From positions 67,969,216 through 68,033,215 of the forward strand of contig NC_088171.1 of the NCBI RefSeq assembly GCF_028769735.1: 64,000 nt of DNA, written 5' to 3'. Position numbers and translations under genes: made by a program. The stretch comes from Zonotrichia leucophrys gambelii (lineage: Eukaryota > Chordata > Aves > Passeriformes > Passerellidae). A model generated the notes under the pieces. That model was not told where the DNA came from. It did no database searches and worked only from the letters and a program-made list of their open reading frames with translations. Shown piece after piece: positions 35,930-49,794 of the stretch. The first letter of the stretch is position 1. Each line of letters starts with the position of its first letter.

Positions 35930-36120
35930 CTGGGGTGCCGGGGACTCCGCAGCTTGCTGTGTGTCCCGGCTGGGCCCCGGCTGGCGGCGGGCAGAGCTCC
36001 CCGCTCGGCCCCGGGGTGCTCGAGCTCCGCTCCCGGCCCCGCGGCACCCCCGGCCCGGCCCCGGGGCGCTCCCGCCGCCTCCCCGGCCGCCCGACGGGGC
36101 CCGTCCGTGGCAGGACGATG
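35930..36120. other. CpG-rich block downstream of the gene
   Basis: GC-rich sequence dense in CpG and CCCGG. Overlapping open frames on both strands are compositional. Further similar blocks follow at about 36.33-36.60 and 36.85-36.96 kb. None has a recognisable gene attached. Confidence 0.5.
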
Positions 36121-36170
36121 GAAGGGAGCCTGCCAGCTTCCCCTCACCCCACGGAAGAAAGCTGAAACGC

Positions 36171-36300
36171 CCTAATAAGGGGGCGATTTCCAGCTCATTA
36201 GCGGACTCGAGTTATCTTCGTGTGAAGTTCAATTACTAATGAATAATCTCTCCGTAATTAGCACATCCCCCAATTAACCCTCCGTTGAGGGGAATAATAA
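36171..36300. promoter_or_regulatory. Homeodomain-core cluster (candidate enhancer)
   Basis: About eight TAAT/ATTA cores occur in 130 bases, including TAATTA at 36255-36260, AATTAA at 36272-36277 and an ATTACTAAT pair at 36232-36240. They sit between two CpG-rich blocks. This contrast of AT cores inside a GC-rich domain is typical of conserved developmental enhancers. No coding frame explains it. Confidence 0.4.
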
Positions 36301-37379
36301 ACGGCGGCAAAGCAGTGAAAAAGAGCGGAGCGGGTGGGGAGGGTGCCCGGTGGTCGCTCCCGGGCCCCTTTCCTCCCTTCCGTCTCCTCCTGTTTGGGGC
36401 AAATAATTGTCGGGCGCTCACGCCCGGGGCACAGGCCTGCCGGGCTAGCTGGGATGCGCTGGCCTGCACTGCAGCCCGGGATGCCCGCACAGGCGGCAGG
36501 GAGGGCAGCAAAGCCCGGTCCCGCCGGCTCAGCTCCCCCGGACACGCTGGCGAGCGAGGCGTTTCCCGCCGGCTGCTCCGTGCCTTTTTTCGGGGAGCAC
36601 GAGCAACCAACAAACTCCCCCTTCCCTCCCGCCCCTCCATTTTACAAGAGCCCCCCAATGCGCCGGGCACTGGTTGTTCCCTTTTCTGCTCCTTTCAAGG
36701 GCCATTTCTGAGCGCCATGGTTGATTTTACGTATTTAATTTTCTCCGCCACAGGGATGGATGGCTGCTCTGCCTTGCCATGTTGTGTGGGCAAGGAAACT
36801 CGAGCCCTCCGCCAAGTCCCAGAAAAGGACTGAGTGTACTGGCCTTGCCTCCCGCCGCCTTGCACCTGTAGGGTTTGTAGAGGCTGCGGGAAAGGCTGCG
36901 CTGGCGCTTGCCAGGCCGGTCCCGCCGCCCCGGGCAGCGGCTGCTGGAGCGAGAGCTGGAAGAGGCTCAACCCTCGAACATCCCTTCCTAACTCCCGTGA
37001 GATGGTGAACTGGAGAGGGGAAAAACGCAACAGAAGGGCGTTTAAACCTTGGCAGTGACCACAGTAAAATTATCTCCCGCTTAAAAGAAAATGCGCACAC
37101 ACGCATGCATAAAGGGAAAAAAAACCAAAAACCCAACAAAACAAAACATAAATGCAGATCAACAGGGAAAAAACCCGCAGCTGAAACAAAAGACAAGCCA
37201 ATGCATTTCTAGCTGGCTGGATAATCAGGAAGAGTTGCAGCCATTGCGGCTCTGCCTGCCCTAATTCCTATTCCCAGCTCCGACTGAGCAACCGCAGCCC
37301 CGCAGTCCCCGGAGGGCTGCACAGCGCTGGCTCCTTCCTCCCCGGCAGCGCTGGATGCACCCGGCTTGGCCTGCGGCTG

Positions 37380-37444
37380 CTCTCCTGCTGCCTCCCTGCC
37401 TCTCCTGCTGCCTCCCTGCTCTCCTGCCGCCTCCCTGCCTCTCC
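37380..37444 (+). repeat. CT-rich minisatellite, about 20-bp unit x3
   Basis: Three imperfect copies of a unit of the form CTCTCCTGCTGCCTCCCTGC lie in tandem. The surrounding sequence is GC-rich and non-coding. Confidence 0.85.
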
Positions 37445-37575
37445 CCGTTAGCAGCCGGGCTGAGCCCTGCAGGGAGAGCCGCACCTCAGCCCGGCCCGGG
37501 CTGCCCTCCGACACGGCGAGACTCCGCCGGCGCTGCGCTGAGCTGGTGCCGGTCGATTATTTTTGCTGTAAGGGG

Positions 37576-37598
37576 AAAAAAAAAAAAAAAAAAAAAAA
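37576..37598 (+). repeat. Poly(A) tract, 23 bases
   Basis: A pure A run at the downstream edge of the CpG-rich domain; no recognisable retroelement precedes it. Confidence 0.9.
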
Positions 37599-37599
37599 G

Positions 37600-40500
37600 A
37601 CCTTTTCCCATCTGTTCAAAGGCTGTAACAGGGACACGGAGTGGGCCTGTGCTGGGAGCAAAAGCTTGAGCCAGGACACACAAAACTGAGGAAAAATCTG
37701 AGCTGTAGTGAGAGCAAACGGGTTGGTGCTTGTGGAGGGAGCAGGGAGGCATGGTATGAAATAAGGTGCAGTATCCATTTCTGACAGGACTTTTTGGTGC
37801 CTATATCTGCATCTCAGAGGAAGCAGCCAGTTACTGTTGGTCCTTGGCTCATTTACACAGTCTAGGGATGAATGGATCTGTGGCTCTTCCAGCCCTCTTC
37901 TTCTCCAGGGTCCTTTTAAAATCTGTGCAGTTGCTGTCCTGCCCAGTGAAACCCACTAAGTTCTGTGAGAAGGACTGACAACCTAAGGAGAGAGAGAACA
38001 GTTCAGCCTTTCTATTCACCAAGCAGATTCATTAATGATTAGTGCCATTAGGTGGACTACAGTAGTGCCTGAGGGCCCCAATTAAAGGAAAAGTGAGCTT
38101 GTTAAATCCAGAAAGCCAGATTCTCCCTCTGATACTCCCGCCTGATGCAGAGGTGGTGCCTCCAGGGCGGGCAGCAGGAATAGCCCTGGCTTTCTGTGTG
38201 AGCAGCCTCTGCGCCTTCTCCCCTCCCTCCTCCATCGCTTCCCTCTGCCCTGCCTGAGCTGCAGATCCTGCTCGCAGAGTGCTGCAGAGCAAGGCTGTTG
38301 CAGGAGTTGGCTGGCAGGACTTGCAGGAGGAGGTGTCAAATCAGCTTATTCTTCTGAGCCACTTCATTCTTCATCACGAGTGGGTTTGGGTGGGCTTTTT
38401 TTGGTTTAGGTCTTGGGGTTTTTTTGGGCAGGGTTGAGAGCAGGCAAAGTGGTGGGGATTGCAGAGGAGTCTGTTATGAAATCAGATGCGATTTTAGATG
38501 TCTGAAAGAGTTTCTTTAGGCTAAAGGCAGCTGAAGATCAATTGCACTGTTGGCAAATGTGCTTCCAGCTGGTTGGAGCTTCTCTTGAGGGAGAGTTTCA
38601 ACCCAGGGCCCATTGCAATGGTAGTTCAGGAAAGGGCTTTCCTTTGCTTTGGGCTAAGGACCTTCTGCTGCCCAGTTCTACCAGTGAGAAGAGAAACTGG
38701 AGATGATGTGGGAGAGGCACTACAGCATTGTTACTGGTGAGTTACTGGCTGTTCCTTTCTCTTCAAATCCCCACGGTGGGTCTGTGTTTGAAGATTTTGC
38801 TCCAAGCCCCATGCTCCTGAACTATGGGTTTGCTAACAAATGGGCAGACTGTGCTGGTACAGACTTTGCCTTTCAGGAGGTACTGAAGAAATAGGTTTAA
38901 ATGGATCAAATTCTCAGAAACCCAGCCTGCGGCTTGTGCCTTAGCTTTTTAGGCTGTACAGTTTGTTTTATTTTGTTTCTTTGTTTGCTTATCTCCAAAG
39001 CTGATATGAAGAAAAGATGGAAACAGCCTCCTGAAGGTCAAGGTGAGACTGACCAACACCTGATTGCTGGTACTCACCAGTAGTAATAAATCCCTGATCA
39101 CAGGTGCTGGAAGTCTCTTCAGAGAAACAACATTGCTGCAGGGGACCAACAACTAGTCCTGACCTTCTTTACACAGCCATTCTCTGGGAAATGTATCCCC
39201 TGAAGTCAATGTGGATTCTGCCTAGGTAAGGATTTTGAACGCTCAGTTTTACCTTATGTTATCCCAATATGAACTCCAGGCTCATGCCACCAGAGTACAA
39301 AGAGCTTTGGTGTGCATTGTGTGTGCTTTGCACCTCCACATTTCTTGTCCAGGATATAAATTTTTTAAGTGCTGTGAAAAACTTACTAGATTTCTCAAGC
39401 ATCAGAGATCAAATCTGCAGAGCAGCTTTTTTTTTTGCCAGGAAGCATCCTGAAGAGTGGAATGGGCAGTGCATCCTTTAATACCACTTTAATACCACCA
39501 ATTTCTTTAACACTTTGGAAACTACTGGGTATTCAAACTGATGCTCCCCAAGGCAGCAAATGAAAACCTCAGAACCTCAGTCAACCAAAGTAAAAACCAA
39601 GTAACCAACGAAAAAACCATTAGTAACCATGGAGAAAGAAACAATCACTGATAGCGACAGGAGTTGTTTTATCAGATTTATCCCCTTAAAACACCTATTT
39701 TGCTGCAGTGGCTGTCAGTAAGTTTCCTTCAGATACAGCTATGCACACGGTCTAATTCTGCCAAATTAATTCTGCACCTCTTCAAGAGTCAAACCATGTG
39801 TCTAGTATAGTCTCTCTTTGTCAGGACTTCTAATAGTAGCACTTCTGACAATTGTAGTACCTTAAGCGCAAGAAGTTTTGCAGTAAATGGTCAGTTTGGT
39901 ATTTATGCTTCTTTTAATGTATTTTATTTTGACTGGGTATTGTAAGAGGTTTTATCCCTGCCTCTGTTCCCCTGGGGCACTTTCAATTTTCCAGTCCTCT
40001 GGCATGAGCTGCCTTTTGCAAAGGAATGATTCCTGTAAAGGCGCTGCCTCATTTTGTTTCCCATATTCTAACAAATTCTTAAATTATGTTGTCAGATGAA
40101 AAATACAGAACATATTTTGTTAGCATGGAACATTGGTCACATTAGTTTCACAATGCCTCATTGAAGAATCCAATATGTCAGAAAATTGTCCTAAGCTTTG
40201 CTGTTTATTGAGGCTTAATAGGTGCCCTTGTCCCTTTTACTAGAGCCATGATGCAATACTTGTTTTTTTCTGTTGCCAAGACATTTCACTTGGTCTCCTT
40301 CACCCTTACTCCTAGTGCCCATTAAATGGGAGCAGCACTTTCAGATCTTTGAGATTTATGGGAAATGCTACATGAGGAGATAGGCTTTATTAATTGCAAA
40401 AATTTTATTTTACCTTTTAGCTTTCATCAGAAGAAAAACGCCTGGATTGAAATGACAGCAACAAATAATAGGTAAAGGATGCTCCCGTGTCACTTCACAG

Positions 40501-43500
40501 GTCTGTTATGTAACAGAAAACATCCAGCCCGGGGTGCAGGAGAGCTGTGGCTCCCGTCCCTCTCTGAAGAAGCCTCATCCCACAGAAGGTTGTAGCAGCC
40601 CAGCCTCACGCAGGTGCTGTGCTGCAGCATTCCAGGCTGTGAATTTCAGCCTGTGCCCTTGGCTGGACTGTCCAGGGCAGGTTGCAGTATCTGTCCTGCT
40701 TGCAAAATCCCAGTCCGTTTTCAGCATTGTCACTCACTGCTCACAAGCCCGCTGTTTTACTGTGCATCAAAAGTTCATTTAATTACCTTCCCTCCATTTT
40801 CTTTAGGTGCTGGTGATTTGCACTCTCTCCACCTAAATCAGATATCTGGCACATCAATACTTAGAAGGCTTAGGAGAAGAAGAAAACATCAATATTTCAC
40901 TGAACACAAAAAGTTGCACAACTCCCCAGTTTTTATTTTAATGTCACCTGTGGTTAGTGGGTCATATTTCTTTTTTTCTGTAAGACGAGTGATTTCCACT
41001 TCTCTTTGAATCCCACCTGTGCAAATAGCTTGTTTTTCTCCCTAGCAAGTGTTAACAAGGAACTGTGAGGGTTTTGTTCAGGCTCAGTAGTCAGGCAGTC
41101 CTGGGGCGTCTGACTTCTAGGAAAAGCCACAGCAGGAACAAATGAGAGCCAGCCCACGCACCAGGCACAGCTCACAGCTTTTGCTGGTCCTCAGCTCTAT
41201 GTTCCAGCTCACACTCGTGGTAAATGGATCTCTGTTAGCAACTGCAATGCCGACCAGCACCGGGAGCACAGATCTGGACGAGCTGGGTGCTTCATCATGG
41301 AGCTGCCCTTAGAAACCACGGCCCATTATGAGGCAGCTTCACCGTCCTCAGCAGAGCCCACGGCAATTCAGGACTTGCTCTGCTCACTTTAGTCCGTGCA
41401 ATTTCATCCTTTGTGTGAACCAGATCATGCAAATGGGGGCACTGGAGTCACAAGGGAGTCGAGTTCCACGCGAGGAGTGGCATGAGAAGGAGCAGCAATT
41501 AGCTCGGAATTCACTCTACCAGCCTGTCATTCCTGCACTCTCCCCTGCTGCTCTGCAACTGGAAGCCTTGTGCTCTAGAAGAAGGGGAGAAGAACATTTT
41601 GCTCATGCTCATATTAATCAAGTCATCGTGTGAGCTGCTGAATCTGTGAAATTGTATCTCCCATGGAGTTCGGAGGTAATGACTGTCTTCGATGTGGACT
41701 CTCTGGTGTCTAATAATACAGTAATATTTCTGCAGTGGATGCACTCCCAGCATTTCTTCTCCTCTGCCTGCCTACTTCTACAGCACTTGTAGGCAGCTCA
41801 AACCTTTGAGACTTCTATCCCCTGTCAAGTTTGATCAAACTCAGTTCACAGGCTCAAAAATTATTTAGGAGGGACAGACTGGCACTTGCACAGACAGTGT
41901 GATCTCATAGGCTTCCTTTCCTTGGGAAACTAGGCTACCAACCTAGCAACGGGGTGAAAAAAAGCCATCCTGCTAGCAAAGAGGACCTAAACACCAGGAG
42001 AAAAGAGGGGAGGTGGGAGAGGAAAGTGAAGGTGTTTTGAAGGGAAAAATATTGCTGCCTTGTGGCTGCAGAGCTCTCACACACTTAAAGGGCCAGCCTT
42101 GGAGAGACACGCTGGAGAAAATATTCTCCAGGAGACGGAAAGTTCTCTCATGAAAATTGGTGAGGGAAAGAAATGACCTGGATTCATCTCACCACCTGGC
42201 ATGCTGAATGGATATCTCTATGGTAAGGATTGTCTCTGGTGACACTTGTTCCTCCCTGTGGACTAGAGGAAGACAGAGACACAATTAGCATGCAACCTGT
42301 ATGCCTGCAGCATCTAAAGCGAGGTGTGTCCTGTCCCAAAGGGAATTCTCTTCCTCCCACTTCCTCCTTCAGACCAAAGTTTTCCATGGTGCTGCTGCAG
42401 GGTTTGTTACTTCATGTACTACATTTGTATTTTAGAAAAGCTGCTGTGTGTCTTAATAGCTGCAGATGTATGCATGGTTTTACTGGGCATTTATTATCAC
42501 TTATCCTCTTTGCACTGAAACCTTTCCTGTCCTTGTATCTTATGGAATAAAATTCTTTAAGTGAGCTTTAATGGTTCTATGGTTCTACTTTACGAATTAG
42601 GGAGCTGTCATCCCACTTCTATTTGCTATCATACATTGTTTGAGGCTGTCAGAAGTGTTATAGTGCATACCCACATAAATTGATATTTAATTTCAGTAAT
42701 TATAATGTCACTAATTGTGTTTTTGCACCTGATGCAATTACTTGCATTCATCTATTGCGCTCTTCTTTGTTCTTTCTAAATTTAGGCGTTCCCTTATTCT
42801 TTAATCTTCCCTGCCTATGGTAGATCGAACAAACAATGAAACTTGGAAATAAAAGCTCAGACCTTCCCATCAATTTCTATGTGCCAGATGAATGGGATAG
42901 TTTGGAGCCCTGTATGTACATGGAGGGCAGGATATGCTCAAAATCCCACTGACTATTTTTATGTAATTTTTATGAGGCTTAGAGGGGGTCTGGTTATCCA
43001 AATACTGCACAGTGCAATTGTTTGTACTGGCCTACTCCTAAAAGTTTTCTAAGTTTTAGGGGGCTTTTTTGCTTGTAGCCTTTCACTTAAAATTACTCCA
43101 GGACTGCTGAGGCAGTCCCTTTCATCTGGCCCTTTCACCAGCACTCTTTTCCTCACAGCCTTCCAGGGGTGAACTTTTTATGCCATATTCCCTGGGAAAA
43201 GGCTTCCTATACCTCAGCCATCCTCCTGTGCTCTTCTCCTCTACCTTTTTATCACGTTGCTGTCAAGTTATAATTCATATCATTCAGCACTGAAGTTCCC
43301 ACACTTCTTCCACTTGGTGCCTTCTAGATCCATGAGTACATATTACATATGAAGAGTTTATAGTAGTAATTTTAATATAGGATAAGTGATACCTGATTAA
43401 AAATTCATACAAGGCGTATCAACCAATTAGCGTGCAACATTCAAAATTGTACTTAATCCTACTTAATCAAGCATAATCCAGCCAGTGCCAGCATTGCCAT

Positions 43501-46500
43501 CAGACAAAGATGGAAGGCAACTTGAGCAGGCTTTACTAAAGGGTGTAATTTTACTGGGGGATTGGTTTTGATAGGATAGTGATCCCCTGCTGCACTGGAG
43601 CAGACACCAGGAGAGGATGGCCCCCTGAAGACTCCCAGCTGCATCCTGTCTACAATTTTCCTATTAACCTTGAACTTGGTGTATGCCACCAGCTACAAAA
43701 TCAGTGAATTAAGCACGTGCTTATTGTCAACCTGCCTCAACATCCTCTGTGATAAAGTGAAAAAAAAAAAAAATCTGGGCTTCAGAATTCCTGCTGCATC
43801 CCAGCAGAGAGTTTGAGGATAGTGTTCCCTCTTTTTAAGGATACCTAAGACTCATTGGCCTCTGGATTATAGTCCACATAGAAACTTCATTTGGTTCTAT
43901 TAAAAAAAAAAATCCTTTAGTGGGCAGTGCATCTTTATTATTATTGCCACATGTCAATATTATTGCCATCCATTATTTCACTTTAGGAGTGGCTTTTATT
44001 ATTTTAACTTTAAAACTGTTCCCAACTGTCTTAAATTAAACCAACATAAATTTAATTTAACCTGAAGGGAATAGTTACCTCCCAGACAGCTGCTGTCTCT
44101 CTGCCACTGGAAATGTGTGGTGCTGCAGGATTTTACATCCTATGACACAACCAAGGCTGCTTTTGGGCTTGAGTGCCCATGTGATAATAAGCACTGACCT
44201 TACTCAGTTTTTTGAGTTTAACTCATCATCAGAAACCAGCCCTTTGAGTGAGTGACCAAATTCACCACTTGGTGCAAATGTGTGCGCTCTACAGATCATG
44301 TCCGAACAGTGGGGCCTGAGCTGGGCACCCAGTGGGCAATGAGGTACCAGGGCAGCAGATATGTGTTATGCAAACTGCTGCTTGTACAGGTATTTCAATA
44401 AACTTTTATGTGTCAGCTTCTTTGGAGCAAAGACCAAGAGGTCTCTTTAGGGAAAAAATGCCTATAACAACATGAAAAGGCAATTTATGCTGAGGTTTCT
44501 GGGGAACTCAACCTTAACAATAAGGTGAGTCACCTGAAGGAGGACCTACAGACCTCAAAACCAACATATCCACACAAAACCTTGTTGATAACAAGTATTT
44601 CCTGATGATGTTCATGATCAGAAATTACATGGATCACACATGGACATCATGATCTCCTGTGGGTCTCTCCAAGCCTTTTTCACAGCTTTCTATGTGATAA
44701 ATGAACGTTTTTAGGAAATACTTGTTCTTTTGAAATATTTTCTCTCTGCAGAACGTGATATTTTGGTTAAATAACCAATATTATTTGGTCATCAGTCACT
44801 ACCACTACTGAATTAATGAAAATCTTTGCTGACCAGCTTTTCTGAAGGCTTACTAGGGCGAAGACTTGCTAGCAAACTCATGCTCTGGCACAGGAAGGTC
44901 AGTGTATGTTGCTTTGGAATTGGGGTGAGAGAAGAAGTTCCAAGACATGGAGCTGTGTTGGACATCTGCACTTGGGCTGCTGAATAAGTCCTCTCAGTCA
45001 GATCCATTGTGTCTTCAACTGGCTGCTCTTCTCTTCCAGGGCTTTCCTGCAGCACACCTCTCCTCAGCAGCTTTCCCAACCATGTTCCCCTCCCCAGCCA
45101 TAAATGAGACTTGCAGATATCAAACCCTCTAATGGGGAGAGTGTCTCTTGTGTCTCCAGTGTCCTGAAGAGCTGATGGACACGCAGCAAAAGAAGCAGAT
45201 TATAAGGCAGTGGAGCTTTCGAGTTTTTACACCATGACAAGGAATTTTTTTATCTCAGGTTACTTACATAACCTGCCTCAGAGGATAAAGGTGTAGGAGG
45301 AAACACAGTCAAGAGGTAAAAGTTTACCCTGGATATTTATATTCAGTGACAGGAAAGAAGCTTGGTGACATGCAGATGTTTGTCCCAATTTTTTTTGTGT
45401 AAACAGCACCTGGTTTTAACATGTGAATTTAGCACCTTGTTTGGAGGAGCTGGGGCTGCATGGACTCTGCATTTGGCACTGAGGAAAAAAAATCCTTGGG
45501 GGCTGTGGAGCCCTGAGACAGAGCTTTAAATATGTATTTAAAGGTCAGACAGCAGCTTTGGCAAGTCATTTTAGTTTTTTTTTTCTCTGACATATTTCTA
45601 AAATGGGCTTAGACTCTGGATGCACCTGTTAAAGAGGATAGTAGAAATCAAATCTTTTATGATCATACAAGTGGAGCTTCAAGTCTCGTATTTTGGGAGA
45701 AATATATCTCTGGAAAATGAGTTTAGAGCAACAGAATACACTGACTGCAGCTGGGAGTATTGCACTTGGTAATGTAGAACCTGTCTGAGGAATAGACAGA
45801 ATATATTTCATGTATTGTTTGCTAGGTCAGTGAAACTCCAAATACAATTCTGATGAAACCATTGGGAAGTTTCCTTGGGTTTGTGGTACTAGTCAAAATC
45901 CTGAGTGCTTCTGGACTTGATTTTCAGAAGTTTCAGATCCTCTCAGTTCCCAGAATTATTACAGCTGTGGTGCTTCAAGTTTAAGCTCAGCATGAACTAG
46001 GGATTACAATATGATAATGAAATATTTTGTTCTTAACCTGGTGAACAAACATGGGTTAGCTGTAGCTTTGAGTTCCATGTGTTAACTGCCTCAGGGCTGG
46101 AGGCTGTGCTCTCTCAAAGGCAGGTTTGGTGGTATGTGCTGGAATTGTCTGAAGCTAGTTCTTGTTCACAGGCTTAGGTGATGTTTGTGCACTTGTATCT
46201 CCAGGCCAGTTCTGACACAGCTCTCTGCAGGTGGAGAGGCCCGTCCTGAATCTCCCCTGAGATCAGCTGATGGAGCAATGTTAGATAATGCAAGTCCCCA
46301 AGTAAATTTCACATGTAGCATAATATATATTCACATAACAGCAAATTATTGCTCAAGAAGTTTGTATTCCCCCTGTACTTGTCACTCCACATGCCCAAAC
46401 TGTTCTGCCAAGCTGCCTCTGAAGCCCCATTTCTGTGTCTGCTTTTGCATGTTCAGATCCCCAGGACAGGCTGAGCCCAGGTGACAGATGCAGCCGGGCA

Positions 46501-49500
46501 TCCTGTGAGCTGCAGGGTGGGAATGACCCTCACACACTTACCTTTGGCCAGCTGTGCCCTGGCAGCAGCTCCTGTGCTGGATTTCACCCCATAGGATGTG
46601 GGAATAGAGTCACCGGTGAGTGGGGCATGGGGGCAATCCCAGACCCACATCCAGCTGACACAGGTCTGGGTGGCACAAGCCTTCATGTTCCTGGAACCCA
46701 GCTTGGCATTTGGTGCCTTCTGGAAGCACCTGCTTTCCTCTGAGCATCCACCAGGAAGTCTCTCTAATCATCTCTGCACATACCTGCAGTGGCCTAAAAG
46801 GAACAAAGTGGCCCTGGATGATCTGAAAGCATGAATTGCACCCACAGGCACTTTAATCCTGTCAAGGGTAGGGTGTTTTTCCACTTCTGCTTATAAATTA
46901 GAGACCAGAGACCTAATTACCTCACAACTTTCCCTAAGATGATAGCAATTATGTATTTTAAAGTGCTTTGGGTTAGGCTAAGAGAATAAAAAGTATAGAG
47001 GAAAGCCAAATCCTGAGTTTTGTGGCTTTTTATTTCTGCAGAAGCACATTGCTGAAGGATGCCTGAGAAATGCCTGAAGCCCTTGGATGCATAAAGGGGG
47101 CAAAAAGAGGTGAACAGCTTTGTCTGTCAAGTGTGAGGTTATGCAATGATAGATGTTCCCAGATGACTTGACAAGTGCTTCTACAGAGAAGGGACAAATA
47201 CAGAATAAGGGCAGCATCACTCAATAAAATTTGCAAAACTGAAAGATGAGAAGAGAGCATTTGCAACCCACTAAATGTTTCTTCATAGCTTTGTTGGCTG
47301 AGCAGCAATACCATGACCTGACACAGGCTCCTGTGGAAAAGTCTCATCTAGCTCTGGGCTTTTATTTGCATCTGGAACAGTTTGTCAAATGCCTTTTCAT
47401 TTGCTTGGCTGCTCAACAGGTGCACACACCAGCCAATATTATTAACCATAAGCAGATAACCCAACTAGTACTAATGGTTTAATGCTGATTCCCTGTGGCA
47501 ACCTGTGGTACAGACTTTAACATGCCCAGCATGGATTGAAATCATCCACAGGATCCTCAGCAGCACTTCCTGAAACACTCTCCTGCTGTTGGCAAGGGCA
47601 GCCAGAGCCCTCTGGAGAGGTTTGAGCAAGTGTGGCTGGTTCAGCTGCATCACAGCTGAGTTGTTTCCAGTCACCTCTTCCTGATTAACACCCTGTGAGG
47701 AAGCTGTTACTGAGAAATCAGTGCATTATTCCTGCTTAACTCAACCCTTGAGCTGGTCTTAAGAAACAGCAAAGGCACTTTGTATTTGCACCTTACCTTA
47801 ATCAGTGATAACCTGCAAGTGTGGACAGGTCCTGGGATACATGATTCATTATCTTAGAGGAGTGAGAGCAATGTGATGAATATGCTGAGTGACCCAAGGG
47901 AGAATCCTCTATCCAGACATTTCATGAAGGGGATCTGAAATTAATTTTACCTTGGAGATTTTGGAAAAGAGAAATGGGGTTCTTTTCTTCACTTGATCGG
48001 TAAGAACAAAGGAAAGAAACCAAAGGAAACCATCCCAGCATTTCAATGGGATACCCTGTTTGCATTGTTCTTGCAGAATAAATTGGGGAAAATACAGTTT
48101 TTTTCTCATACAGATTGTCTCCCATCGATGTTTCTCACTGGAGACGGCTATCTGTTTTGGTGGCATCCGTATCTGTGGCAGGGGCACTCAGGGATAGCAG
48201 CCATCCCTCAGATGCAGGAGAAGGAAGCCTGCCAAGTTACCTGGGCTCTCATCAGTCAGGCTGAAGATGGGCAGTTAGATATTCACTCATATATGAGAAG
48301 TAAATTGTCTTGGATCAAATCTCTTGTATGTCCAGTAACTGATAAGCACCCAGAGGAAAATGGCATTTCTGGGAAGAGAAAAGATGCAGCTCTTTATTGA
48401 GAGTGTGCACATGTGACTTGGTTCCCCGGAAGATCTACAAGAGCCAGGATTCCGTGGCCCTTTCCCCCTAAATAAGGCACTCCGTTTATCCTTGTACCTT
48501 TACAGACATCTGGCAGCATTGCCTGGTGTTTGTTTCTCATTTTTTCCCCATGGAGATAGGCCAGAGAAGTTTGTGGTATTCCTGTGAGGGCTGCAGTGTT
48601 GCAGAGGTGAGATCCTTTGTGCAGATGGACAAAACCCACGGGTTCTGGGGGCTGGGGAGGATCTCCTGCCCTTCAGTGCTCCAGAGCTGAGTGATCAGCA
48701 CAAAATCGCCTGCATTTTTCAGGGGTTATTCTCTTTGTGCTTTCTTTTGTTTGTAAAAGGATACAGGGAACCTCATGGTAGTTAAGATTAATTACTTGCC
48801 ACTCTTGCTTTTTTTGAGCCATGAGTGTCCATTTTTATGACTGGACTGGTTTCTGAGAGTTGAATCATATCTGGACTATTTTCTGACCTATGTAGGGACC
48901 CTACATGGCAAAATCCATGCTCCTTTACAGATAATGTCCACACGTACTTGTGCTGTTGTGGCTGGGGACTTCTCCCCACTACTCCAAAAAGGCCTTTTGC
49001 TGTAGCAGATTTCTCTTCTGGATATCTCTGTCCTGCTGATGTAGCCTAAAAACTGGAATGGAGAGTTCTCCTCCTTGTGCTCAGAGTGAGACTCGGTGTC
49101 CTAACTCATTCATTGATCCACTGAAAATCAGCCTGCCAGTGTGCAAGGCGGGTCTGGAAGGTCCTGCAAGGAAAGGACCTTGGTCTGTGCTCAGCCTGCA
49201 AATCCCAAACACTGGTGCACACAAGGGCTGTGGCCCTGAGAGCTCAGGAGCAAACCATAGGCTCAGTGAGATGGGTCAAGCCACAATAAATGAGTTGATC
49301 ATTGACCTTGTCTCATTTTCCTGTTTGTGAATTACCTAAGAATGCACTTGCTGTTTTCCAAGGGTAGGTCAACCTGTTTTAAGTAAAATTTGTGGTTCTT
49401 TGCTTTGCTTTATTTAATGCCTAGAAGGAAGAAACAGAGCTGTGGGAATAATAAAGCAGCATGACCATGAACACCATGCAAACCTCCAGAGAGGAGGCAT

Positions 49501-49700
49501 GGCAGAAGACACAGCAAAGGTCAAACTCCACTGCGCTTTTTTAGTCTAAAATGGGATTTTTTTTGTGTGTGTGTGCTCTTAAATGACCTTTGTTTTTGTA
49601 ATGATTATCTTTAAAAAACCTGTGTGCACAGGGGGCTGAAAATCTCTGCCACTGTTCACTCTTGTATTCCAGAAAGTCAGTGGAAGTGACCTCTGCAAAG
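37600..49700. other. Downstream intergenic flank, no recognisable gene
   Basis: Ordinary AT-richer DNA with few repeats. The only annotated item is the octamer-containing candidate element near 41.5 kb. I looked for exons of likely neighbours (F13A1, FARS2, LYRM4) by protein resemblance and saw none. Confidence 0.5.
41395..41650. promoter_or_regulatory. Candidate conserved non-coding element with POU octamer
   Basis: Non-repetitive sequence contains a perfect POU octamer ATGCAAAT (41427-41434), a CAATTAG homeodomain core near 41498 and ATTAATCAAGTCATC near 41612-41626. It has no coding signature. Regulatory function is a guess from motif content. Confidence 0.2.
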
Positions 49701-49702
49701 CA

Positions 49703-49794
49703 GGGCATGGTGGGCATGGTGGGCATGGTGGGGAGTGGGACACTGGGGATAGGCAGGGGTGGTGGGGAGTGGGACACTGGGGATAGGCAGGGGT
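49703..49794 (+). repeat. Composite minisatellite: 9-bp x3 then 34-bp x2
   Basis: Three GGGCATGGT units (49703-49729) run into two near-exact copies of a 34-base unit (49727-49760 and 49761-49794). The second array evidently grew from the end of the first. Confidence 0.9.
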
